Assembly (NCBI GenBank): GCA_023379355.1 | Contig: JAMCUD010000062.1 | Coordinates: 1 to 13,430 of the forward strand | Length of the DNA: 13,430 bases | Direction: 5' to 3' | DNA from: Thermoplasmatota archaeon | GTDB lineage: Archaea; Thermoplasmatota; Thermoplasmata; Thermoplasmatales; Thermoplasmataceae | Part shown: positions 6,080 to 12,992 of the stretch, piece after piece | Numbering within the stretch: position 1 is the first letter of the stretch | Layout of the letters: every line of letters begins with the position of its first letter | Notes under the pieces: model-generated | What the model saw: only the letters and a program-made list of their open reading frames with translations | Databases searched by the model: none | Told to the model about the DNA's origin: nothing | Translations under genes and position numbers: made by a program

Positions 6080-7225
6080 ATGGAAAGCGTTCAGGATCAC
6101 CATAAATGGGAGGAAAAACCCCTCCTTATTTTCTGGGAGACAACAAAAGCGTGTGATCTTTCCTGCATCCAATGCAGGGCTTCAGCAATAAAAGATGCAC
6201 AACCGGGAGAGCTTGATCCCAATGAATCCATTAACTTTGTAAGGAGCCTTAAGGATTTTGGTAGGCCGTATCCTGTACTTATTCTCTCTGGCGGAGATGT
6301 TATGAAAAAAACCAACCTTGATGAGATTGCCAGGGAACTCCACTCAGAAGGGATCAGGTATTCCATCAGTCCTTCTGCAACTGATCTTGTAACCGAGGAA
6401 AGAATGCGTTATCTCAGGGACAATGGAATGTCCTCAGTTTCCCTCAGCCTTGACGGGAGCGGTCCGGAAACGCATGATAAAATAAGGGGTGTCAAAGGGG
6501 CGTACCAGAAGACCATGGATATTATTGACCTTCTTACGGAACTGGGCATAAAGGTCCAGGTCAACACAACTGTCATGAGGGAAAACATTGCTGACCTTCC
6601 GTATATATTCAGTATCTTGAGAAAAAAGCATATCACCACCTGGGAGGTATTTTTCCTTATAAATACCGGAAAGGGCAGCAAGCTTGAAGCCCTGGATTCA
6701 AGAAATGTTAACGATGTGAACAAATGGCTTGTTTTTGCATCTTTCTATGGAATGAACATAAGAACTGTTGAATCACCGATATTCAGGAGGATGCAGATAG
6801 ACTATATGGCTTCAAAGGAACTTTCCGGAGGGGAGGTATTCGACCGCCTGAAAAAAATTACGGTCAATATTGAGGGTAGACCCGAGTCTTTCAGGACCAG
6901 CCCTGTGGGAACTACCTGGGATGGGAACGGCATAGTGTTTGTTTCGCATGACGGAAAGGTTTACCCCAGCGGTTTCCTGCCTGTTGAAGTAGGAAATATA
7001 AGGGAGAAGCCTCTTTCTGAAATTTACCGGAACAGTGGGGTTATGAAACTCTTGAGGGAACCATCCAAATTCAGCGGAAAATGTTCAAACTGTGCATATA
7101 ACGGTTACTGTCCCGGATCAAGGGCCAGATCCTACAACCTGACAGGAGACCCATTTGGAAATGATCCTATGTGCGATTACGATGCCGTGCATACCAGATA
7201 TGATTTTACGGAGATATTTACCTGA
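6080..7225 (+). CDS. Radical SAM/SPASM protein, TIGR04053-like
   Basis: This 381-residue enzyme carries the radical SAM cluster motif CDLSCIQC (Cys25, Cys29, Cys32), the SGGD motif near residue 70 (the GGE-type methionine-binding segment), and SLSLDGSGPETHD (about 121-133). The block QVNTTV and then EVFFLINTGKG follow. The C-terminal SPASM region has Cys335, Cys338, Cys344 and Cys365 in CSNC...CPGSRARSY...TGDPFGNDPMC, expected to hold an auxiliary iron-sulfur cluster. The blocks PSATDLVT, VSHDGKVYPSGFLP and GSRARxY match the family I know as TIGR04053, related to the heme enzyme AhbD but of unassigned function. ATG 6080 follows a TATA-like box. The stop overlaps the ATG of a 55-residue peptide by one base (TGATG). 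That arrangement would suit a peptide-modifying enzyme or a membrane partner; the substrate is not known. Confidence 0.9.
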   Translation: MESVQDHHKWEEKPLLIFWETTKACDLSCIQCRASAIKDAQPGELDPNESINFVRSLKDFGRPYPVLILSGGDVMKKTNLDEIARELHSEGIRYSISPSATDLVTEERMRYLRDNGMSSVSLSLDGSGPETHDKIRGVKGAYQKTMDIIDLLTELGIKVQVNTTVMRENIADLPYIFSILRKKHITTWEVFFLINTGKGSKLEALDSRNVNDVNKWLVFASFYGMNIRTVESPIFRRMQIDYMASKELSGGEVFDRLKKITVNIEGRPESFRTSPVGTTWDGNGIVFVSHDGKVYPSGFLPVEVGNIREKPLSEIYRNSGVMKLLREPSKFSGKCSNCAYNGYCPGSRARSYNLTGDPFGNDPMCDYDAVHTRYDFTEIFT

Positions 7226-7392
7226 TGCCATCAATAGACTGCTCTTTGTCCGTTGCCCCTGAAACAAAAGAGGGCGACAGTTTCCTGAAGGTTGTTGCCG
7301 GCCTGGTCATGATACTGGTTTATAATGGCCTGAGGATTTCCTTGAGAAGATTTCGCGCTAAAATTTCCGTAATCATGAAAGATAAAAGGTGA
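7225..7392 (+). CDS. 55-residue small protein coupled to the radical SAM gene
   Basis: This small frame starts inside the stop codon of the radical SAM gene (TGATG, one-base overlap), the classic form for translational coupling. I know of no family for it. It has a polar N-terminus with a single Cys6 (MPSIDCSLSVAPETKEGD), a hydrophobic stretch (about residues 20-40, FLKVVAGLVMILVYNGLRI) and a strongly basic C-terminus (RRFRAK...MKDKR). It could be a single-pass membrane peptide or a precursor peptide acted on by the enzyme. Codon use (AGA/AGG, ATA) is like the neighbours and the frame is clean. It ends 5 nt before the convergent regulator gene. There is no Shine-Dalgarno. Existence is inferred from position and codon use, not homology. 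Confidence 0.6.
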   Translation: MPSIDCSLSVAPETKEGDSFLKVVAGLVMILVYNGLRISLRRFRAKISVIMKDKR

Positions 7393-7397
7393 ACCTT

Positions 7398-8021
7398 TCA
7401 GAAATTATCATCCACAAATGACTTTATGATTTTTTTTGTGCCTCTCCTGAGCACGTCCGAAAGAGAGGATGCAGATACCTGGAGTTCGGTTGCAAGATCC
7501 TTCATTGAGATCTTCCTTTCAGTATCGTAGTAACCACGTTTGTAAGCCAGTTCAATGATCTCTTTTTCCCTTGGTGTCAGATCAGTGTTAAGGTTTTCGT
7601 GTGATTCTATGAGCACCGGATTAAGGTTCAGTTTTTCTAGTTTCTCCATTAAATCCTTTAGATGAAACTTGGACGGCAGCACTATACGGTATATGAGATG
7701 GTTCCTGTTGATTGACTTTGTCCCTGATACTATGATGTCCTGGCTTGCAAAGAAATGGCACGATGAACAGCTTGAGGTTTCGGCCCAAAGTGTGTTTTTT
7801 CCTATTCTTGATACATCCTTTACAACTGCCTTAAGATCATGATAGATTTCGTCCCTGTTCCCGTGGCATATGACCTTATGGATAGTGGTGTCTTCACCGA
7901 CCTTGAGGCGAAGTATTTCAGCCGAGTAATTCTTGGCATATATGTGGTTTGTTACTGTACAGTCACTCCTGGTGACTTCGATAAGTGCATCAATCGATTC
8001 CCTTGACTTTAAAGGCATCAT
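7398..8021 (-). CDS. HTH_10 (bacterio-opsin activator-like) transcription regulator
   Basis: This 207-residue protein is a one-component archaeal regulator with a C-terminal HTH_10 (bat-type) DNA-binding domain. The diagnostic block starts TDLTPREKEIIELAYKRGYY (about 147-165) and continues through ISMKDLATELQVSASSLSDV and the Arg/Lys-rich RRGTKKIIKS. The N-terminal 140 residues form an uncharacterised sensory domain with a CSSC motif (Cys85, Cys88) plus Cys21 and Cys52, which could bind metal or sense redox, but this is a guess. ATG 8021 is chosen; a second ATG follows directly. A TTAAATAT box (8043-8050) centred about 25 nt upstream supports a leaderless start. The gene converges on the radical SAM/peptide operon, with 5 nt between the stops, so it could regulate it, but nothing proves that. 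Confidence 0.85.
   Translation of the reverse strand: MMPLKSRESIDALIEVTRSDCTVTNHIYAKNYSAEILRLKVGEDTTIHKVICHGNRDEIYHDLKAVVKDVSRIGKNTLWAETSSCSSCHFFASQDIIVSGTKSINRNHLIYRIVLPSKFHLKDLMEKLEKLNLNPVLIESHENLNTDLTPREKEIIELAYKRGYYDTERKISMKDLATELQVSASSLSDVLRRGTKKIIKSFVDDNF
7430..7437 (+). terminator. Oligo-T terminator for the radical SAM/peptide operon
   Basis: Eight T on the plus strand lie 38 nt past the peptide's stop codon, inside the 3' end of the convergent regulator gene. This suits termination of the plus-strand operon. Confidence 0.4.
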
Positions 8022-8042
8022 CTGTGTATAATGTTTAAAGCC

Positions 8043-8050
8043 TTAAATAT
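8043..8050 (-). promoter_or_regulatory. TATA-like box of the HTH_10 regulator
   Basis: The TTAAATAT/ATATTTAA box is centred about 25 nt upstream of ATG 8021 on the minus strand, with no Shine-Dalgarno between. It fits a leaderless mRNA. Confidence 0.45.
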
Positions 8051-8139
8051 TGTTATCAAGCGCATTTCAATGAACCTTCCGTATATTCACGGCATGTTGC
8101 CGCCAACTTCCAGCACTGGATAAATCCAACTGCAAAACC

Positions 8140-8146
8140 TTTTTAA
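8140..8146 (+). promoter_or_regulatory. TATA-like box of tRNA-Gln
   Basis: TTTTTAA is centred about 28 nt before the tRNA 5' end. Weak but correctly spaced. Confidence 0.35.
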
Positions 8147-8170
8147 CATCATCTAAATTCTTCGGGATGA

Positions 8171-8243
8171 AGCCCCGTGGTGTAGTGGACAAGCATATCG
8201 GACTTTGGATCCGTCGACGGCAGTTCGAATCTGCCCGGGGCTA
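8171..8243 (+). tRNA. tRNA-Gln (anticodon TTG)
   Basis: The 73-nt gene folds as a tRNA: a 7-bp acceptor stem AGCCCCG/CGGGGCT, anticodon loop CTTTGGA with anticodon TTG, and T arm GGCAG-TTCGAAT-CTGCC. The discriminator is A and no CCA is encoded. The A1-U72 acceptor pair is the element archaeal GatDE uses to recognise tRNA-Gln, consistent with Gln-tRNA made by the indirect route. There is no intron. Confidence 0.95.
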
Positions 8244-8448
8244 TAGGGCCGGATATGCTTAAATGAACGTGGAATCCTGCATAAGACACCGGATTCAATA
8301 TTGATGGCCATTCCCTTATAACCGAAAAGAAACATTGTTTCCATCACAACTTTCCATGAAAATAAAATTCTGTACATGCTGATCTGTATTCCGGATCATA
8401 ACCTTTTTAGTTCGTGGCCTTATCAACTTAACTGTTCCGTGATCTAAT

Positions 8449-8643
8449 ATGATAAGGATAGTGGGAAAGAACAGCGTAAACAGGGACCTTGAAAAATCCG
8501 AACCCATATGGATGGTTGTTTCTGATCTGAGGTTGAATGTCAACTCCTACGTAATTCTTCTTAATGGAAGCCCGGCAACAACTGACGAGATTGCCGGACC
8601 TCAAGATGATCTGGTGTTTCTTGAGGTTTTCTCGGGCGGATGA
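8449..8643 (+). CDS. Small ubiquitin-like (ThiS/MoaD/SAMP-type) protein with Gly-Gly end
   Basis: This 64-residue protein has the hallmarks of a prokaryotic beta-grasp sulfur carrier or protein modifier. It is short and ends in Gly63-Gly64. Its second half reads SYVILLNGSPATTDEIAGP then DDLVFLEVFSGG, the usual ThiS/MoaD order of a strand with Asn-Gly, an acidic loop and a last strand running into Gly-Gly. The C-terminal Gly would be adenylated by an E1-like (ThiF/MoeB/UbaA) enzyme, which is not in this window. It could deliver sulfur for tRNA 2-thiouridine, thiamin or molybdopterin, or be conjugated to proteins. The last 43 nt overlap the 3' end of the CCA-adding enzyme gene on the opposite strand. 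The start ATG has no Shine-Dalgarno; a weak CTTATCAACTT box lies about 25 nt upstream. It is downstream of tRNA-Gln on the same strand. Confidence 0.8.
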   Translation: MIRIVGKNSVNRDLEKSEPIWMVVSDLRLNVNSYVILLNGSPATTDEIAGPQDDLVFLEVFSGG

Positions 8644-9941
8644 CTGTTGAAAATAAATTTTGACATGAATTTCTCAAAGACGCAGTAAGATTCCACCGAA
8701 TCAAGAGGATCAATGATTTCCATTGCATCTTTCTGTTCATCTATATTTTTCCCTATATTGACCTTTTTAAGTCCTTCCCTCACAACCTCCTCAACGGTTT
8801 TCTGTTCCCTGATGAGGTCCACGTAAAGCCTGTCACCGATTATATATGGACCCCTTGATCTCTTCATATTCATCCATTTGCTGTAGAAATCCAGCGAACT
8901 CGGTTCGTCAACAGGCGGGCCTTCATGTATCTTCAGTGCCGGAACAGTCCTGTTTTCGGACTCTATGAGAACCTCTATATCCTCTTCATTGCAGATTTCC
9001 CATGAAATGGGTGCCAGATCGTTTCTTTCCATTATCTCCCAGACAGAATTCTTGAATCTCATGACCTGTGGGTACAGGATATCTTCTGTCAGATCAGGTT
9101 TACTGATCCTGAAAATAGTTATGCTGGTCCCTCTTTCAGCCTTTTTATTTTCGTCCCCCGATAGGTTCTTGCCCTGATCTGGAAGTTTTCCATTGATATA
9201 GAGCCGGCTGCAGAATTTCATTCTCGAAAGATTTTCTGCACTTATAGCTGCAGCCGCATTTCTTGTTTCATCAGTCGGGTCTATGACTATTGCAGTTGAA
9301 TCGAACTTTTCGGTAATGTCTGGATTGCCTATCCTGAATTTTCCCCTCATATCCGCAAAAGCTTCAACAGTTTTCTGAAAACTTCCATGGTTCACTATTA
9401 GGAGTTCACATATGTATCCTGAAAACCCTGAGATGCTGGCATCGGCGCCATATACCCCGATATATTTCATGAAGAGTTTGAGTTTCCTTACCTCATCCCT
9501 TCCTGCAGGATCAAGATTTGCACGGACATATTCGGTATGGAGAGGTGTCCTGTCCACTGCACTTAGCTTTCTATCTCCCGGCTTCATGACGTAGCATGGC
9601 ACAATATCCACTTTCCTTTTATCAATAAATCCAGTGACATAAGGATGTTCAGCATATTTTTCCCTGCCGTTCTCCAGGACATGGTGCCCGATGGCCAGCC
9701 CGATTTTTTCCATTTTAGATCTCGTATATTTCCTGTCAAACCTCACAAAAACGTCTATATCCCCATCCCGGAGATTGGTACCTTTGGCAACGGATCCCAC
9801 AAGCACAGGTTCAGCTTCAATCCCGTTTTCACTGCAGTAACTTGTAATTTTACTGAATATGGAATCGACTATTTTCTTTATACTTTCCTCCTCGGCTGAA
9901 TCAGGCCTGAAAAGGGAAAGAAGTTTATTGATGTCGTTCAT
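8601..9941 (-). CDS. cca: CCA-adding enzyme (archaeal tRNA nucleotidyltransferase)
   Basis: This 446-residue enzyme adds or repairs the CCA end of tRNAs without a nucleic acid template. It is a class I (archaeal) enzyme. The nucleotidyltransferase motif VLVGSVAKGTNLRDGDIDVF carries Gly49-Ser50 and metal ligands Asp61 and Asp63, with the third carboxylate Asp112 in VDIVPCY. Further family blocks are YAEHPYV, AVDRTPLHTEYV and YGADASISGFSGYICELLI. Length is normal and the protein is complete. The ATG at 9941 overlaps the stop of the NAC gene by 4 nt (ATGA), so the two are cotranscribed and probably translationally coupled. The 3' end overlaps the ubiquitin-like gene on the other strand by 43 nt. 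Both tRNA genes in the window lack CCA, so the enzyme is needed. Confidence 0.96.
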   Translation of the reverse strand: MNDINKLLSLFRPDSAEEESIKKIVDSIFSKITSYCSENGIEAEPVLVGSVAKGTNLRDGDIDVFVRFDRKYTRSKMEKIGLAIGHHVLENGREKYAEHPYVTGFIDKRKVDIVPCYVMKPGDRKLSAVDRTPLHTEYVRANLDPAGRDEVRKLKLFMKYIGVYGADASISGFSGYICELLIVNHGSFQKTVEAFADMRGKFRIGNPDITEKFDSTAIVIDPTDETRNAAAAISAENLSRMKFCSRLYINGKLPDQGKNLSGDENKKAERGTSITIFRISKPDLTEDILYPQVMRFKNSVWEIMERNDLAPISWEICNEEDIEVLIESENRTVPALKIHEGPPVDEPSSLDFYSKWMNMKRSRGPYIIGDRLYVDLIREQKTVEEVVREGLKKVNIGKNIDEQKDAMEIIDPLDSVESYCVFEKFMSKFIFNSHPPEKTSRNTRSS

Positions 9942-10306
9942 TTGTTCAGTAGGTTCAAAATTGCCTGGGCAGGTTCGCCGTCAGCGCCTTTCAGGGCTTC
10001 AATGGCTTTTTCCTTTCCGACACCAGTCTGATCCATTACCAGTTTGATGTCTTCATTGTTATATGGAGAAACCTCTTCCTGTTTCACTTCCTTGGCATCC
10101 TTGGGTACCTCCTTCATGTTGCCCACAATCTGGAAGGATTTCTGGCCCTGTGCCTCTATCATTGTGACAGCCGCATTCTCTATTACATAATTTTTTGTAT
10201 CGCCATAAAGAACCACTTTTTTGACATCTGTCATTTCGTTTGATTTAATGCCCATCTGGGCCATCATCCTCTTCACTTCTCTTGAATTGAATTTTCCAGG
10301 TATCAT
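9938..10306 (-). CDS. nac: Archaeal nascent polypeptide-associated complex protein
   Basis: This 122-residue protein is archaeal NAC (aNAC), which binds near the ribosome exit tunnel as a homodimer and shields nascent chains. The N-terminal segment MIPGKFNSREVKRMMAQMG is the typical ribosome-binding and dimer region. A NAC domain with VKKVVLYGDTKNYVIENAAV (about 28-47) and QKSFQIVG follows, and after a charged linker comes a C-terminal UBA domain (about 84-122) with NEDIKLVMDQTGVGKEKAI and EPAQAILNLL. All parts are present at normal length. A TTAAATTTAAT box (10331-10341) lies about 30 nt upstream, suggesting its own promoter, although the MFS gene ends only 44 nt before it on the same strand. 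The stop overlaps the CCA-adding enzyme start (ATGA). Confidence 0.95.
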   Translation of the reverse strand: MIPGKFNSREVKRMMAQMGIKSNEMTDVKKVVLYGDTKNYVIENAAVTMIEAQGQKSFQIVGNMKEVPKDAKEVKQEEVSPYNNEDIKLVMDQTGVGKEKAIEALKGADGEPAQAILNLLNK

Positions 10307-10330
10307 GTTTCCTCAAATATAAAGAGGCTA

Positions 10331-10341
10331 ATTAAATTTAA
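10331..10341 (-). promoter_or_regulatory. TATA-like box of the NAC-cca operon
   Basis: The minus-strand TTAAATTTAAT is centred about 30 nt upstream of the NAC start, in the 44-nt gap after the MFS gene. Confidence 0.4.
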
Positions 10342-10350
10342 CCTGATTCA

Positions 10351-11547
10351 TCACTGGTTTGCCGCTTTTGGTGAATCAACCGTTGATCTGTAGCCCTGTG
10401 CAAACATGGTTATCATCAATGCAAGTACGGCGGGGAATATTGCAAACCCGACAAGAAGCCTTGGAGATCCGGCCCAGAGAAGAGAACCGAGCAGCGGCGC
10501 TATTATTAACATAGGTACTGAAAAGAATGCAGTCGCAGCCCTGACCCTGTCAGCATCTGTAAGGCTGAACCTGTTCCACTGGTAGCGGTTGAACCCACTT
10601 TCCGTTAATGTTATGACTGCAATGAAGGCAAATCCGACCACAAAGAGGTAACTTGAAATGGCTATGGAGAAGAAAACCATGGCTACCATTATGATTCCGG
10701 GCCTGAGAACATAAAAGAGCCTGGAAAATGAACCAGAAACGAACATTCTTCCCACGTATTTCAGGAAGAAGGATGCTGCTCCCAGTATTCCGAAAAGTAT
10801 GAAAACCGGCCTGAGTGTCAACCCGTCCTTTATGGCAAGTGCAGGGATGAAAACTGTTACCGAGCTCAGTGAAAGTATGGTGAGTATTTCCACCACTATT
10901 ATTACAATAAGGAATTCCCTGTTCTTCATGCGGCTCAGGCTTTCAACGATTTCTATTGGCCTTCTCACCACCTCCTTTATATCAAAATGCATGGGTTTTT
11001 TGTCGACTGTCTTCTTGAATGGCGAGAATATCATCATTGAAGCCACTGCTGAAAGAATCATTATGAGAGACAGGATGCCATAAATATATGGCGCTTCCTT
11101 TGTGGTAAATGCAGCAAATAGGAAAAATCCTGCAAATGCCCCCACCAGTGAAATATTGCTTACCTTTGATTGTGAATCCTGCCCGTCAAATTTTGTAACT
11201 GTTTTCTCCTTAAGGGCAGCTCTGAAGAGTGCATTGAAAATGAAAATCAGGATAAATGAATAAAGTACTATGCTGAATGACTTTGCAAGGAATACCAGCG
11301 AAGTGGATATTCCCATAGCCATTATCCCTATAACAATGGCGTTGTCCGGTCCGGCCATGTTTACGTAGAATTTGGAGGGGATTCTTGCCATGTAACCAAC
11401 CAGGAGTGAAACACCCATGATGACACCAAGAAGATAAAGTGAAATCTTAAGATCGAAAAACAGGAAAGGCAGTGCCACCCATATGACAGAGGTAAAAGCA
11501 CCGCCTACTGCATAAAGGCCCACGATAGAAAGCTGTTCCCGGCTCAT
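10351..11547 (-). CDS. MFS transporter, substrate unknown
   Basis: This 398-residue integral membrane protein has about twelve predicted transmembrane segments in two halves, separated by a polar, basic linker (about residues 175-210, with KKTVDKKPMHFDIKEVVRRP). This is the layout of a major facilitator superfamily transporter. The segments include LSIVGLYAVGGAFTSVIWVA at the N-terminus and FAIFPAVLALMITMFA near the C-terminus. A charged loop after TM2 holds GYMARIPSKF, in the position of the MFS inter-TM2/3 motif but not matching it well. Substrate and direction cannot be inferred. ATG 11547 is preceded by an AGGTA Shine-Dalgarno-like element (11550-11554), and an A/T-rich box at about 11620-11632 would place the start of transcription about 50 nt upstream. 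So unlike its neighbours it probably has a leader. Confidence 0.82.
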   Translation of the reverse strand: MSREQLSIVGLYAVGGAFTSVIWVALPFLFFDLKISLYLLGVIMGVSLLVGYMARIPSKFYVNMAGPDNAIVIGIMAMGISTSLVFLAKSFSIVLYSFILIFIFNALFRAALKEKTVTKFDGQDSQSKVSNISLVGAFAGFFLFAAFTTKEAPYIYGILSLIMILSAVASMMIFSPFKKTVDKKPMHFDIKEVVRRPIEIVESLSRMKNREFLIVIIVVEILTILSLSSVTVFIPALAIKDGLTLRPVFILFGILGAASFFLKYVGRMFVSGSFSRLFYVLRPGIIMVAMVFFSIAISSYLFVVGFAFIAVITLTESGFNRYQWNRFSLTDADRVRAATAFFSVPMLIIAPLLGSLLWAGSPRLLVGFAIFPAVLALMITMFAQGYRSTVDSPKAANQ

Positions 11548-11738
11548 GGTACCTGTACTGTTGTCCAGGAATCCTGAAATTCTGAAAGTTCTAATAGGAC
11601 GTTATTTTGTAAGTGATATTTATCTTTATCATTTGCTGGGCGAAATTTTTCATTTTTTTATGGATTGTCAATAACTTTACCATTCACTATTTCACATTTT
11701 CATGGTAACTTGCGGATGCAAAAGCTGAGGTGGCAAAG

Positions 11739-11750
11739 ATATTAATAAAG
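11739..11750 (+). promoter_or_regulatory. TATA-like box of tRNA-Phe
   Basis: ATATTAATAAAG is centred about 25 nt before the tRNA 5' end. Confidence 0.5.
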
Positions 11751-11769
11751 CAAACATATAAGCAATCAA

Positions 11770-11842
11770 GCCGTGATAGCTCAGTTGGGAGAGCGCCAGA
11801 CTGAAGATCTGGAGGTCGCTGGTTCAATCCCGGCTCACGGCA
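11770..11842 (+). tRNA. tRNA-Phe (anticodon GAA)
   Basis: The 73-nt gene shows an acceptor stem GCCGTGA/TCACGGC, D arm with AGCTCAGTTGGGAGAGC, anticodon stem CCAGA/TCTGG around loop CTGAAGA (anticodon GAA), and a T arm with GGTTCAATCC. Discriminator A, no encoded CCA, no intron. It sits at the border between the core-gene block on its left and a sparse region with accessory-type genes on its right. Confidence 0.96.
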
Positions 11843-12114
11843 TTTCCTCAAAAGTTCAGTGCCCTACTGTTTCTGTGAGTTTTACCTCTTAGAAATTATA
11901 TTCGAACGTAAAGAGAATGTTTTTTTATTAGGAATGTGCATAAAATAACCACAAATAAGGTCTTATGGCTTCTTTTATCGCTATCCCTACCCATTACGTA
12001 CCTTCACAGATCACCTTATAAATTGTTTAGATATTCGATTTAATTGCCAAGACATTTTTCATAAGGGGAGTTTTGGCTGCATGAGCCTTAGCGTGTTTCT
12101 AACGTTACAAGTCA
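11843..12114. other. Intergenic region downstream of tRNA-Phe
   Basis: No gene is supported in these 272 bases. There is a seven-T run at about 11919-11925, usable as a plus-strand terminator for tRNA-Phe. I see no repeat of the tRNA 3' end here or further right, so no attachment site is visible. Confidence 0.3.
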
Positions 12115-12828
12115 TTATTGTTGCGAAGCTCTCCTCTGAAGAAGTCTTATGGATGCAGTATTGAGATATAACCCGCGGAATAATGGATCAGATCCCCAAT
12201 TCCATTGTTGAAACTCATTCATAGCCGACTTCAAGTTTACGAGCATGTATCCTTTCCATCTGTCGGAAATAATGTGTTCCAAAATACGATTTTTATCCAC
12301 TTTTTGACGTGTCATCTTGATTTTCTTTTTCAATATGGAATCGCTGAACAGTCTGACAAGAATATCTGCTGGGTCCTCGTCATGGGATTGAGTAAGTATG
12401 CCCAGCAGAAGGCCAAGCCATTCAGGCCATAATTCCACAAACTCGATAAAACCGTCTGGGAGACTACCACCCACTACAAAGTCTCCAAAGTTGGAGACCG
12501 AACCTAGGACTGGGTCACCGTCCCGATACCCCTCCCATAGACTGCCCTTAAGTGTTTTATTTCCAATCAGGTTAGAAAATGAATGCAGGTCATCCTTTAT
12601 TTGCCGTAGGATCTCGAAGTCCTCCATTTCCTCGGTTTCTTCTCCGACGAATTTATAACGGGGTTGCCTCCCTCTTTCTTCTATTTTTTCCAAGACCCCG
12701 AGGGATAGCATCCTCTCTGCAACTTTTACAGCAAGCGTCCTGTTCCTGATCTCAATCCTGCCGAATTCCCTTATGTCCCTTAGAGTATAGCCCGGATCCC
12801 TCTGGTTTTCAACTCCGAGAATTATCAT
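12115..12828 (-). CDS. Winged-helix-like protein, distal part of an amber-interrupted gene
   Basis: I do not recognise the family. This is the longest piece with a normal start: 237 residues from ATG 12828. Its first 75 residues look like a winged helix: GYTLRDIREFG, then RTLAVKVAERMLSLGVLEKIEERG as a recognition-like helix and turn, and RQPRYKFVG as the wing. An acidic stretch (EETEEMEDFE) and a long helical C-terminal domain rich in Trp, Leu and Asp follow (about 85-237), with no catalytic motif I can name. The frame is open further upstream for 24 more codons (SSAAFVSSGRHLRRVWLS), which look like part of the same protein, then meets TAG at 12901-12903. So this ORF is probably the larger part of a disrupted gene, or it is translated by restart at ATG 12828. 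Function is unassigned; a DNA-binding regulator of an accessory region is plausible. Confidence 0.6.
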   Translation of the reverse strand: MIILGVENQRDPGYTLRDIREFGRIEIRNRTLAVKVAERMLSLGVLEKIEERGRQPRYKFVGEETEEMEDFEILRQIKDDLHSFSNLIGNKTLKGSLWEGYRDGDPVLGSVSNFGDFVVGGSLPDGFIEFVELWPEWLGLLLGILTQSHDEDPADILVRLFSDSILKKKIKMTRQKVDKNRILEHIISDRWKGYMLVNLKSAMNEFQQWNWGSDPLFRGLYLNTASIRLLQRRASQQ

Positions 12829-12972
12829 AGATAGCCATACTCTCCTAAGGTGCCGTCCTGATGAAACGAATGCGGCGCTGCTTAGGGTACCGACAATCTC
12901 CTAAGTCCAATCTGCCATACCCAATTTTTCTTCATCCGTGAAGCCAGCGTTGACCTTGTCCTTTTTTGCCAT
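12829..12972 (-). pseudogene. 5' part of the winged-helix-like gene with in-frame TAG
   Basis: In the same frame as the downstream ORF, ATG 12972 opens a 23-codon stretch (MAKKDKVNAGFTDEEKLGMA then DWT) that ends at TAG (12901-12903). Coding then continues without a shift through EIVGTLSSAAFVSSGRHLRR into ATG 12828. ATG 12972 has an AGGAG Shine-Dalgarno-like element 5 nt upstream and an A/T-rich TTTATAAAT box just beyond, so it looks like the original start. A single nonsense mutation explains this best. Suppression or an amber-decoded amino acid is possible but has no support here. Confidence 0.55.
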
Positions 12973-12992
12973 AGAATCTCCTATTTATAAAT

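Noticed and set aside
8153..8377. 74-codon minus-strand frame covering tRNA-Gln
   Set aside because: It runs through the complement of a functional tRNA and has no protein family features.
11821..11842. tRNA-Phe 3' end as an attachment site
   Set aside because: No second copy of this sequence is visible between 11843 and 13430, so it cannot be supported from this window.
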